DNA of 64,000 nt from positions 107,033 through 171,032 of the forward strand of contig CAMNXA010000002.1 in NCBI GenBank assembly GCA_946566685.1. The letters are read 5' to 3'. Source of the stretch: an uncultured Lachnospiraceae bacterium. GTDB taxonomy: Bacteria; Bacillota; Clostridia; Lachnospirales; Lachnospiraceae. This document shows positions 35,501 through 42,785 of the stretch, piece after piece. Position 1 is the stretch's first letter; the number at the start of each line of letters is the position of its first letter. The notes below the pieces were generated by a model. The model was not told where the DNA came from. It did no database searches and saw nothing but the letters and a program-made list of their open reading frames with translations. The translations under genes were made by a program, and so were the position numbers.

Positions 35501-38500
35501 ACCTCCACCTTCTTTTCCTCCGCGCTGGTACTGTCAAGGGTGCCGTCCGCCTTTCTGGACGTCTGTTTGTAGCTGATCTGCGTCACGCCGCTGCCTGTGT
35601 CCGTAACTGGCACATGAACGACCATGCTCTTTTTACCGATGATCCAGTGCCAGAGGTTCAGATGCACCGCATTCTCATAGGTAAGTGTGCCAATCACGGG
35701 TTTGGTCTTATCCAGTTTTACTGTAAACAGGTCGCTCTCGGCGGAAGTGTTGCCTGCCGCGTCTTTTGCCTTGAACTGATAAGTGTGTCCCTTCCCCGGC
35801 TCACGCTCTCCCTCCAGAACAGGGGTATAATCATACGCCATACTGCCTGTGTTGCCTGAGAAACCGTCTACTTTTATATAGTCTTTTCCGTCAACGCTTA
35901 CCCACAGTTCGGCCACGCCTACGCCGTCATACAGTTTCAACGGGATTTTATCCTGTGCATTTGTCCAGTCCGTGGGCAGGGTCACGTTATCCTGCAATAT
36001 GGGCTTATTGGGTGCGGTTTCGTCTTTCCAGCGGGCATGAAGGGTATGGGCAGACGCCGTTGTTACAGTGGTTTCCGCGTTGACCTCAGTGCCCTGCCCC
36101 TCTGCTTCCGCAGTGTACCAGCCCTTAAAGGTATAGCCGGTTCTGGACGGTACTGGAAGGGTGCCATATTTACTGTCGTAGGTCACATTTTTACTTGCGG
36201 TGCTATCTCCGCCGTCTGCACCGTGGTATTCAAATGTCACCTGATAGGTCTGGGGCGTCCACTTCGCCCAGAATGTTTTATTCCCGGTGTCCGTGGCTGA
36301 AATTTCTGTTACAGGAGTTCCCGTGCAATCCTTATTATCGTACCAGCCCGCAAAGGAATACCCTGTTTTCGTCCAGTCTATAGGCAGGGTTGCCCCTGTG
36401 CCATAGGTATACCCGATAAGGTCGCTTCCGCTGTCACCTTTGCCGTTCAGCGTTACGGTATAGGTCTCTGCTTCCCAGTTGGCGGTATATTCTCTGTCTC
36501 CGGTGCTTCCTTTTGATATTGTAACGGTTGTTGTATTAGCAGTCAGTCCCGTACCGCTCCATCCGGTAAAGGTATAGCCGGTGCGTTCTGGGTTCTGCAG
36601 GGTAAATTCCGCCGTCTCTATGGTATAAGTCGTAGGATTGGTTTTCCCTGCCGGAAGCGTGCCTCCTGTCAGTTTATATGTAATCGTATATGTGTCGGAC
36701 GTCCAGCTCGCATAAATCGAAGTTGTTCCCGTGACTGTCTCATTAGCAAAGTCATATCCCATACTGCCGCCGTCTATCGTTACCCACTTGCTAAAGGTGT
36801 AGCCTGTCTTTGTGGGATTAGTTGCCGGGGCAGATGCCGCAGCACCCTCTAAGACGATCTGCTGTGCCGGAGATGTCAGTACCTTACCCTCGTCATAGAA
36901 TGTGACCGTAAAGTAATCCACTCTGATGTCGTCTGGCGGCGCGCCGTTAACATTTACTGTCTTGCCCGTGTCAATATTCGTAGCTCCGTCATAGTCATAA
37001 TAAATACTATAGGTGCCATCGGGTACTGCCGCGAGGTCTGTGACAAAATTTGAGCCATTATCGGAAATCAGCTTGAATACTGGCACACTATCCTTCCACT
37101 CCGCGCCGTCCTTGTAGGCGGTTATGGTGACGGGATTACCTGCCGGAGCCTCTCTTGTGATAGTGACAATATAAACCTTTGAGGCATCGCCTTCTGTCAC
37201 ATTAACCTTAATCGTATTTTCCCCTTCTGCAAGCAGTATATTGTCTGCCTGTACGGTTGTATCGGTTGCATTGTCAGCATTTTGGATCGTCATCGCCACA
37301 GCTGCATCAGCATTTTTAGGCGTTGCCACTATACTTACTGCTTTGACGCTATTAGGCACTGTGACTGCGTATTCATAAGTTGTTTCTGCAAAATTGGGGC
37401 TTAATTTGATTTCCTCTCCGCTGGAACCGTCCTTTATGGACAAATCCATGCCCGAAAGGTTTCCTGTATCTTTATTTCCAAGCACAAGGACTTTACCCGT
37501 TTCGCCATTAGCAGCACCCACGATATTGCCTTCTATCATCAAAACAGAATACTGTGTATCATCACTGTTAATACGAGCTAAGTCTTGTGGAGAGACTATA
37601 TAACCATCAGTGCCTTGTACCGTGGTTTTATATGGACTATTAACATCTGTATTATTCTCACTATACGGTGCATTCCATGTCGTTACGCCAAAAGAACCTG
37701 TTAATTCATCAGTAAGCAGAATAACTCGCCCATTCAACAGAGCAATATTATTTTCATCTTGATCTCTTTTATTCCCAGTAATGTTTACATTACCTTCTAT
37801 TTTCAATATAGCTTTTTGAAAGTCTGTATATCCTCCTCCATTACCATTACTTCCCACTATTTTATTTCCACATATGGACACCTTATCCGTCTCGCCATTT
37901 GCTAGTAGATTCACAGTTGCTGTAGTTCCTGCAAATATACCAGCACCCCTACTGCTAGCAGTATTATTCCTAATAACTCCGTTTGTTATTGTCATTTCAC
38001 CGATTCCGCCACAAAAAATACCACCCCCATGACTACTTGCAGTATTATCTTCAATTACTCCTCCACTCATAGTAAAATAAGTGCCTGCATTATTATTATC
38101 ACCACCTATAGAAATGCCACCTCCGTATTTTGCTGTGTTTCCACGGATTGTTCCCCCACGCATAATAAGCTGAGCACCTTTACATACATAAATTCCACCG
38201 CCATATAATGAGTTACCCTCTAATTCCCCTTTTCCTCCCGTAATACAGCCAGTATCATTTTCGCAATCACAAAGGGTAAATGTGCCGCTGTTCACTACAA
38301 TTACACTCCTTGTATCGCCTGAATGTGTCAATGTCTGACCGTTCAAGCATAAAGTCACATCACCATCAATGCTAATTGTTCCCATTGCTATGTTTTTATC
38401 GCCATCGTTGTCAGATAAGTAATACTTTCCACCTGATAATGTAGACTCCTCTGTCGTATCCGCAGAAAGCGCTGTCCAATCATCATCCCCATGATGTTCA

Positions 38501-39732
38501 CTATAATCCGCCAGCATAACCGCATTATTATCCGAAAGCGTTTCCGCAATCTCCAACCACGCCTCTAGTTTTGCCAGTTCTTCTTCTGATATTTGCGCCT
38601 GCTGCTCCCCTGTCAGTGCCTCATATTCCTCCCAAATGGCAAGCGCTTCCTCGGCATACGCATACAGTTTTTCTTCCCATTCCGCATAGGCATCCTCATC
38701 TTCTTCATCCGGCTCTAAGGCAAGATATTCCTCCGCATCCGGCAATGCTGCTATCCTGTCGCGTAATATCTGTATAACAGCGTCTATACCATTCTCTACC
38801 GTTACCGTAATTTGGGGCAGACTGACACCCTCTGCCAACGCATAGCCATCGGGCAGAATAGCAGTAAATATATAAGTTCCCTCTGTATTTTCGTCATACT
38901 CCGGCTCAGACTGCCATGTCACGCCGTCTATCGTAACGGTTTCTTCCTGCTTTTCAGTCTGTGTGTTCTCTAAGGTCTGCACAGAAACCACATTCTCCGA
39001 CAAATATTCCGGCATGGTGACGGTATGGGTTTCCTGTGCGGATGCGCTTTCCGGCTGTTCCTCAGAGGGTGCATTTTCCTGCCCGTTCTCACTCCCGCCC
39101 TGTTCCTCTGCGGGCGCACTTTCCCCTTCGCTGTTTTCCTCCGTTTCGCTGTCGCCTTCGTCCCCGTTTTCTGTCTCGGTTGTCCCGTCTGTCTCCTCCG
39201 ATTCCCCGTCCTCCGGCTGTTCGTCCTGTCCGTCCCCGGTCTCTGCATCCTTATCCCCGGTCTCACCGCCTGTTTCCGTGTCGTCCTGCTCTGAATCGGA
39301 CGGCTCGCCTTCTTCCGTCTCCCCGGTGCCGCCGTCCTCATCCTCCGTGCCGTCCGGCTCTTCGCCGTCATTTTCTTCGGAATCCTCGCCGCTGCCATTT
39401 TCCCCGGCATCCTCTTTGCCACCATCGTCCGTTTTATCTTCTGTATCTTCCGATAACTGCTCTGTCACGACCGCCTCCAGCGTGTCGGGGAGCGTCAGTT
39501 CTGAAAGCAGAGTCCCCAACGGGACAGTCTGCTCTCTAATCTCCTCAGACAGCGCGGTAAAACCGGTGATATGCCGCACTTCGGGCTGTACCGATTCCAC
39601 CGCCGCAAGGACGGAAAGAGTCGCCAGAATATCCGGGTAGGTGTGAAACAGCACGCAAAAACTGAGCATCACCGCCAGTATGCGCAGACGCCTTTTTCTT
39701 CTCGCTTTCAACCATGCACGTTGTTCATCCAT
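32554..39732 (-). CDS. Giant multidomain cell-surface protein (adhesin-like)
   Basis: A 2392-residue predicted wall-associated protein. Order: basic N-terminus and signal/TM segment (about 17-45); a very acidic low-complexity stretch (about 90-235); a helical Glu/Ala region (about 300-400); a parallel beta-helix-like region (about 430-650, with GGTIRGNTAKYGGGI-type repeats); a cadherin-like beta-sandwich (about 765-870); four InlB-B-type repeats with TGYTFxGW signatures (about 935-1240); Ig/Fibronectin-like domains (about 1245-1990); Pro/Glu repeats with PEDQVPDNPAPKP (about 2030-2170); a conserved head; and a C-terminal TM helix with basic tail RRKKKEEMEGQK. No LPXTG motif, so anchoring is by the helix. 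ATG follows AAGGAGGTAAATGAG. It is cotranscribed or coupled with the receiver-only regulator upstream. Confidence 0.93.
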   Translation of the reverse strand: MDEQRAWLKARRKRRLRILAVMLSFCVLFHTYPDILATLSVLAAVESVQPEVRHITGFTALSEEIREQTVPLGTLLSELTLPDTLEAVVTEQLSEDTEDKTDDGGKEDAGENGSGEDSEENDGEEPDGTEDEDGGTGETEEGEPSDSEQDDTETGGETGDKDAETGDGQDEQPEDGESEETDGTTETENGDEGDSETEENSEGESAPAEEQGGSENGQENAPSEEQPESASAQETHTVTMPEYLSENVVSVQTLENTQTEKQEETVTIDGVTWQSEPEYDENTEGTYIFTAILPDGYALAEGVSLPQITVTVENGIDAVIQILRDRIAALPDAEEYLALEPDEEDEDAYAEWEEKLYAYAEEALAIWEEYEALTGEQQAQISEEELAKLEAWLEIAETLSDNNAVMLADYSEHHGDDDWTALSADTTEESTLSGGKYYLSDNDGDKNIAMGTISIDGDVTLCLNGQTLTHSGDTRSVIVVNSGTFTLCDCENDTGCITGGKGELEGNSLYGGGIYVCKGAQLIMRGGTIRGNTAKYGGGISIGGDNNNAGTYFTMSGGVIEDNTASSHGGGIFCGGIGEMTITNGVIRNNTASSRGAGIFAGTTATVNLLANGETDKVSICGNKIVGSNGNGGGYTDFQKAILKIEGNVNITGNKRDQDENNIALLNGRVILLTDELTGSFGVTTWNAPYSENNTDVNSPYKTTVQGTDGYIVSPQDLARINSDDTQYSVLMIEGNIVGAANGETGKVLVLGNKDTGNLSGMDLSIKDGSSGEEIKLSPNFAETTYEYAVTVPNSVKAVSIVATPKNADAAVAMTIQNADNATDTTVQADNILLAEGENTIKVNVTEGDASKVYIVTITREAPAGNPVTITAYKDGAEWKDSVPVFKLISDNGSNFVTDLAAVPDGTYSIYYDYDGATNIDTGKTVNVNGAPPDDIRVDYFTVTFYDEGKVLTSPAQQIVLEGAAASAPATNPTKTGYTFSKWVTIDGGSMGYDFANETVTGTTSIYASWTSDTYTITYKLTGGTLPAGKTNPTTYTIETAEFTLQNPERTGYTFTGWSGTGLTANTTTVTISKGSTGDREYTANWEAETYTVTLNGKGDSGSDLIGYTYGTGATLPIDWTKTGYSFAGWYDNKDCTGTPVTEISATDTGNKTFWAKWTPQTYQVTFEYHGADGGDSTASKNVTYDSKYGTLPVPSRTGYTFKGWYTAEAEGQGTEVNAETTVTTASAHTLHARWKDETAPNKPILQDNVTLPTDWTNAQDKIPLKLYDGVGVAELWVSVDGKDYIKVDGFSGNTGSMAYDYTPVLEGEREPGKGHTYQFKAKDAAGNTSAESDLFTVKLDKTKPVIGTLTYENAVHLNLWHWIIGKKSMVVHVPVTDTGSGVTQISYKQTSRKADGTLDSTSAEEKKVEVKDGEAKITFDKDFHGIITINCTDKAGNAADSVTIGTEGEGGVIVEDTPPVITTNARTDYYDTPTDIQMTVKDDPENAISAGIAAITYKVGEDGEEQPVTVGTNALQTEITFTIPASEIPTGITEITVTATDNAGNGGNEASKTFTVKVKGPEKQPAAEIDYRQEKLAKLVPGGKYTIDGTEYTADTDGCIPIKEGWLGTTLSIIKKGNGSETTDSTAQSLSVPARPTAPGAPELSARTDNSITLKTIIGAQYRLADGTENWQDSTAFTGLVQKTIYKFKAYYPATDTSFASPESGEAQIATMPTAPTKEKLQIGYIAETITLTDGIEAFTDAGGQTPVTGTDVTTYMGQTLYIRYPAKGIIPASLTTAVTIPPRPAKPTPGKTDASYPTATDGAIIGLISGTTYEYRVKNTDGSFGAWKDATPSGTKIENLPAGEYEIRVKAVETSGSVSFRSEAAVVTVGAKPGIKITFMANGEEYTVRYTKSGGTLTEIPPVPPKNNAGDQTYTREWCSDEQGTTPAVFTNVAADMTVYAVYTTAYTVTLQGGTGYTLSAGTGSQSPVKEGGSFTFRFTLSNGYQRTNSFAAKVNGSTVELTAQEPYTYTISDIRENKVVTVEGVAKKPGGKPSGSGGHKEDGSKPDPEESAPKPEDQVPDNPAPKPENQVPDNPAPKPSVTPSAKPTPPDPEPGDTLPAEKQPESRPGTAPKNEEAAAPEETTEPEEPGTDSADAGTLEPDGTETETADSTGSGQPKGTPAQQEEVKLGNGTVIVTVVCEEEKCTAVVADTEAVVKAVLTPDQQAIVNGGETIEIRIDVTDISEKVPAQDKEVIESGIEAYSEEVPGLVLGMYVDISMFIKIGAGDWNAITETDEPIEVVINIPEKLQSDGREYYIIRAHNGEYTFMNDIDDTPETITISTELFSSYAIAYVEMDGTDTDAKCGLCHICPTFLGICYFIWLAIILVVIVMIILVVLRRKKKEEMEGQK

Positions 39733-39776
39733 CTCATTTACCTCCTTGTCAGAGCAGTTTACTGCGATGACACGCG

Positions 39777-39882
39777 ATGAGAAATTCGCGAAGGCGATTT
39801 CTCATCTGCGATCAAGGCACATTTGAGACTCCGACTCAAATTGCCGATTGAAAAATAAGGTCATCAGACTTATTTTTCAATC
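39777..39882 (-). promoter_or_regulatory. Three consecutive hairpins in the giant-gene leader
   Basis: Three inverted repeats occur in the 168-bp gap: ATGAGAAAT/ATTTCTCAT (39777-39805), ATTTGAG/CTCAAAT (39821-39841), and a perfect 14-bp stem GATTGAAAAATAAG (39846-39859 with 39869-39882). They separate the regulator from the giant gene and could tune or terminate readthrough. They resemble the modular palindromes seen elsewhere in the window, though without the GATCCGC core. Confidence 0.7.
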
Positions 39883-39900
39883 TCTCCTCCCATAAACCGC

Positions 39901-40455
39901 CTATCCGTTTTTGCGGCTGTTCCATTTTGTCCGTAAAGTGTCTATCAAAAACCGAAACGAATGTCCGTATGTATGTGCCTGATCCGGCACACTGTCCCCG
40001 GCAGGCTGGACACCCGGTTCCGCTGTCTCCTGTGCGCCGCGCTTTTTCCGGCACTTTTCCAGTTCCTCCGCCGCCCTGTCCATTGCCGCAAAGAACCGCT
40101 CCTGCGAAACGGGTTTGAGGAGATACTGCTTGGCATCCACCTGATATGCCTCCACCGCGTGTTCCGCCGATGAGGACTGGAAGATGATGATTCCCTCGTA
40201 GCCGTTCTCCCGCAGCGTCTGGGCACAGTCCATACCGTTTCCGTCCGGCAGATAGATGTCCATGAGCAGGATGTCAAATGTCCACCAGCCGTCACTTCCT
40301 GTCTGGTATACGCTTTCCATAAACGCGCCGGTCTGTGTAAAGCAGACGGTTTCCAGTTCATATGCCGGGCGCGCCGCGCTGTAAGCGGAGAGCATTTCTT
40401 CTATCCTGCGCAGGGCGTCCGCGTCATCATCCAGTATTGCGATCCGATAGAACAT
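39901..40455 (-). CDS. Receiver-only response regulator (LytR/AgrA-like receiver without output domain)
   Basis: A 184-residue protein whose first about 125 residues are a receiver: ILDDDADA acidic pocket, phospho-acceptor Asp66 (LLMDIYLPDGNG), and Lys in YLLKPVSQERF. This receiver type normally precedes a LytTR DNA-binding domain, but here only a short, Gln/Pro-rich tail ending FRFLIDTLRTKWNSRKNG follows. No frameshifted LytTR remnant was found downstream. It might act by protein contact or be a truncated relic. ATG follows GCAGGAGGGTGAGAA. It sits directly upstream of the giant surface-protein gene and downstream of the microsatellite-containing leader. Confidence 0.82.
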   Translation of the reverse strand: MFYRIAILDDDADALRRIEEMLSAYSAARPAYELETVCFTQTGAFMESVYQTGSDGWWTFDILLMDIYLPDGNGMDCAQTLRENGYEGIIIFQSSSAEHAVEAYQVDAKQYLLKPVSQERFFAAMDRAAEELEKCRKKRGAQETAEPGVQPAGDSVPDQAHTYGHSFRFLIDTLRTKWNSRKNG

Positions 40456-40458
40456 TTC

Positions 40459-40554
40459 TCACCCTCCTGCAGGCACGCATCCTGCCTCTGCCGCTTTCTG
40501 ACTCTGCTTATGCGCATAAGCAGACTCGGTTCGCATGTTGCTCAGTGCTTCCAT
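40459..40554 (-). CDS. Possible 31-residue leader peptide ORF
   Basis: An ATG at 40554 opens a 31-codon frame beginning MEALSNMRTES and ending AEAGCVPAGG, with its stop 3 bp before the receiver gene's ATG and overlapping its ribosome binding site. It has no ribosome binding site of its own because the terminator U-run abuts it. It could be a coupling peptide or chance. No relatives can be checked here. Confidence 0.3.
   Translation of the reverse strand: MEALSNMRTESAYAHKQSQKAAEAGCVPAGG
40503..40524. promoter_or_regulatory. 22-nt perfect palindrome in regulator leader
   Basis: The half-site TCTGCTTATGC is followed immediately by its exact complement. It lies 48 bp upstream of the receiver gene start, after the terminator hairpin. 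It could be a dimeric operator or an RNA hairpin. Confidence 0.5.
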
Positions 40555-40560
40555 GCACGC

Positions 40561-40610
40561 AAAAAGCCGCTATCTTCACGGGAACACGCAGTTCCGTAAA
40601 GATAACGGCT
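40561..40610 (-). terminator. Strong terminator/attenuator in the regulator leader
   Basis: On the minus strand, AGCCGTTATCTTTACGG pairs over 17 bp (two G-U) with the following complement, the loop adds AAC/GUU pairs, and five U follow. It lies between the promoter at 40742-40771 and the receiver gene, so most transcripts should stop here unless antitermination occurs. A weaker AGGCG/CGCCT stem with seven U lies upstream near 40648-40675. Confidence 0.75.
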
Positions 40611-40680
40611 ATATAATCGTGATAACAGTCTATAGAGCGGACAGCAAAAAAAGGCGCAAAGGAGCTCAGATCGCCTAAGG

Positions 40681-40735
40681 CTTGGCTTGGCTTGGCTTGG
40701 CTTGGCTTGGCTTGGCTTGGCTTGGCTTGGCTTGG
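40681..40735. repeat. (CTTGG)11 pentanucleotide microsatellite
   Basis: Eleven perfect tandem copies of CTTGG (55 bp), flanked by TAAGG and CTAAC. On the minus strand it is (CCAAG)11 and begins at the expected transcription start of the promoter at 40742-40771. A 5-bp unit is not in any supported coding frame, so changes in copy number would alter the RNA leader rather than a protein. Confidence 0.95.
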
Positions 40736-40741
40736 CTAACC

Positions 40742-40771
40742 ATTGTATCCTTTCGCTTCATTTTCTGTCAA
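40742..40771 (-). promoter_or_regulatory. Consensus promoter reading into the CTTGG tract and regulator/giant-protein genes
   Basis: On the minus strand: TTGACA (40766-40771), 18-bp spacer, TACAAT (40742-40747). The start site should fall near 40735, the first base of the repeat tract. Divergent to it, a TATACT (40875-40880) may serve the degenerate gene at 40981. Confidence 0.82.
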
Positions 40772-40980
40772 CTCCGTTTTTCTTAAATTTATATTATTTG
40801 TATTGAAGTGAGTTTATTGTACGTGAATAACCTCGTTTTTGCTATTGGATTGGTACAGATTGTCTTTTTTGTGGTATACTTTGCATATTTTAGTTTACAT
40901 AACTATTAAAATGAGAATCATCTTGATATTATTTATATCTGAGTGAATATAACATAACCATACGAAGGAGGAGAAAGAGC

Positions 40981-41655
40981 ATGAGATTTCTTTCAACACA
41001 GAAAACCGGGAACACTTGGCTGATTCCGGAAACTGCGGAAAAGCCAGAATGACGGCAGGAGCCATCCAACCCTTGGCGGACTGATTTTTTTGGTGATTTT
41101 ATTACGATTACAGATGAACTGCCGAATTACTTTCTGGATTACAGGGAACGCCTTTCCGGCGATACACGATGGTCTGACCGTGTCTGTTCCGGCGATGGCA
41201 CCTGGAGCGGCAATATCTTCGACTTTTACTTTCAAGTCATCGACCGCCTGACTGCTGATGTGAAAAGACCATTCCATCTGGATTCCAACCTACTGCGAAT
41301 AGATGATACTGAACGTTCCGGAACAGGCATTTGCGATGTATACCATGTCTGGGATGAGAATGGGTTTGTGAAACCCTCTTTTGTTGAAACGGTAAATCCC
41401 GACCGTGTCACTCTTACCCTCCAGATGGAAACTGATGGTAATGATGGTAATCCTGATGGTAATGATGAAAGCCTCACACAGAACGAAATGCTTGTACTGC
41501 AAGTCATATCGAAAAATCCCAGCCTGTCTGCCGCCAAAATCAGTTCCCAGGTCGGTTTCTCAAAACCATCTGTAGAGCGCGTTCTCCGTTCCCTAAAAAG
41601 GAAAGGGCGGATCTGCAGGGAAGGAGCCACCCCAACTCCTTCGGCTCTCCGCATA
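40981..41655 (+). pseudogene. Decayed AlbA/AAA_4-type (RecG C-terminus-like) transcriptional regulator
   Basis: An ATG at 40981 with AAGGAGGAGAAAGAGC upstream gives only 23 codons before an in-frame TGA (41050). The same frame continues with ITDELPNYFLDYRERLSG, RWSDRVCSGDGTWSGNIFDF and VKRPFHLDSNLLRIDDT, then GTGICDVYHVWDENGF and NPDRVTLTLQM, and ends in a winged helix (LTQNEMLVLQVISKNP, SKPSVERVLRSLKRKG). This is the C-terminal half of the family. The N-terminal AlbA part and about 60 residues between IDDT and GTG, including the ATPase-like motif, are missing. After about 41630 the frame runs into the direct repeat. It is a remnant. Confidence 0.75.
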
Positions 41656-41682
41656 TTCATTCATCTCTCACTGCTCCATCTG
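41630..41682. repeat. 53-bp direct repeat, left copy (flanks Fic gene)
   Basis: Differs from 42733-42785 at only two of 53 positions. It carries the 3' end of spoVT (encoding QMEQ and stop) and part of its terminator, showing that the spoVT tail was duplicated. Confidence 0.88.
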
Positions 41683-41686
41683 TTAT

Positions 41687-42625
41687 CTAAGTGGAAGTAT
41701 TTGCATCTTCTACAAAGTATTTCAATAATTCACCATACTTATCCTGTGCAGATAAACAAGTATCTATCAAATATCCCCGCTCATTCTCAAACTCTTTTAA
41801 TCCTCTGTAATAATAAAGTTTATACCGTTCATCCACAATAAATGGGATTATATTATGTTTCAAACATTCTTTAAATACTATCAAACGCCCTACCCTGCCA
41901 TTGCCATCCTGAAACGGATGTATTTTTTCAAAATAATAATGAAATTCTACAATGTCCTCAAAAGCAATCGTTTCCTTCTGTTGATATTCAAATAATAATC
42001 GCTGCATCTCCTTTTTCACATTACCAGGCGGAGTAGTTTTTGAATCACCAACCATATTAGGGCGTTGCTTATAATCTCCAACACGAAACCATTCCAAACG
42101 GCTATCCGATGTATTTGATTTTAATATCTGATGAATTTTTTTAATTATGTTTTCAGATAATACATTTTCTGCACAGTCTAAAATATAATCAAAGCACTGA
42201 AAATGATTTACTGTTTCTATAATATCATCTATATTAACCGGTTCTTTTTCTAATCCGATCGTATTCGTTTCATAAATATATCTTGTCTGATCCTCTGTGA
42301 GTTTGCTCCCCTCCATATGATTAGAATTATATGCAAGTTTCACTTGTGTCTGGTGATAAATCCCACCCTTTAATTTAATCTGTTTCTCTTCCCGCATTCG
42401 ATATAGTAATGTAGTTTTATCAACTTCCTTTTCCATCTCCATAATATCTCCTGGTTGACAGTTTAAAAAATTACAAATATCCCCAATCACTTTCATCGCT
42501 ATCGGTTCATCTTTTGATAATTTCGCAAGGGTAGCAGTAGAAATTCCTATATTTTCTCTTAACTCTGTTTTTGTAATATTCCTTTGTTCCAAAATCTCAA
42601 ACAGTTTGTTATAAGATATCTTCAA
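41687..42625 (-). CDS. Fic family protein with N-terminal helix-turn-helix
   Basis: Fic enzymes transfer AMP from ATP to protein hydroxyls. The catalytic motif HPFQDGNGRVGR is complete (His236), and an inhibitory-helix motif SNHMEG with Glu105 precedes it, as in self-inhibited class II Fic proteins. Residues 1-60 form an XRE-like helix-turn-helix (MKISYNKLFEILEQRNITKT), so it may bind its own promoter. A TTG at 42625 is chosen because AAAGGA lies 10 bases upstream and the XRE domain starts there; an ATG at 42661 lacks a site. The gene is clearly AT-richer than its neighbours and is bracketed by a 53-bp direct repeat, evidence for recent acquisition. No antitoxin partner adjoins. Confidence 0.88.
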   Translation of the reverse strand: MKISYNKLFEILEQRNITKTELRENIGISTATLAKLSKDEPIAMKVIGDICNFLNCQPGDIMEMEKEVDKTTLLYRMREEKQIKLKGGIYHQTQVKLAYNSNHMEGSKLTEDQTRYIYETNTIGLEKEPVNIDDIIETVNHFQCFDYILDCAENVLSENIIKKIHQILKSNTSDSRLEWFRVGDYKQRPNMVGDSKTTPPGNVKKEMQRLLFEYQQKETIAFEDIVEFHYYFEKIHPFQDGNGRVGRLIVFKECLKHNIIPFIVDERYKLYYYRGLKEFENERGYLIDTCLSAQDKYGELLKYFVEDANTST

Positions 42626-42711
42626 ATTTTTCACATCCTTTCTACCACTTAAGTATATCATATATTTATTACAATAAATATATTTATATATATATTTAAT
42701 TTACTAAACAT

Positions 42712-42754
42712 TCAAAAAGAGAAAACGGAGAGCCCCAACTCCTCCGGCTCTCCG
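42712..42754 (-). terminator. spoVT terminator
   Basis: On the minus strand, CGGAGAGCC (42746-42754) pairs with GGCTCTCCG (42726-42734), followed by TTTTCTCTTTTT. It lies right after the spoVT stop. Confidence 0.85.
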
Positions 42755-42785
42755 CATATTCATTCATCTCTCACTGTTCCATCTG
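42733..42785. repeat. 53-bp direct repeat, right copy (spoVT 3' end)
   Basis: This is the original position, since it contains the intact spoVT stop codon and terminator. The left copy is at 41630-41682, on the other side of the Fic gene. Confidence 0.88.

Noticed and set aside
38963..39640. Plus-strand Ser/Pro-rich frame of 225 codons
   Set aside because: It is the reverse of the Glu/Asp-rich coding region of the giant protein.
40681..40735. CTTGG tract as a CRISPR array or coding repeat
   Set aside because: Units are 5 bp without spacers and are not inside a supported reading frame.
41656..41841. Continuation of the degenerate regulator frame to 41841
   Set aside because: It reads antisense into the spoVT-tail repeat and the Fic gene, so it is not part of the original protein.
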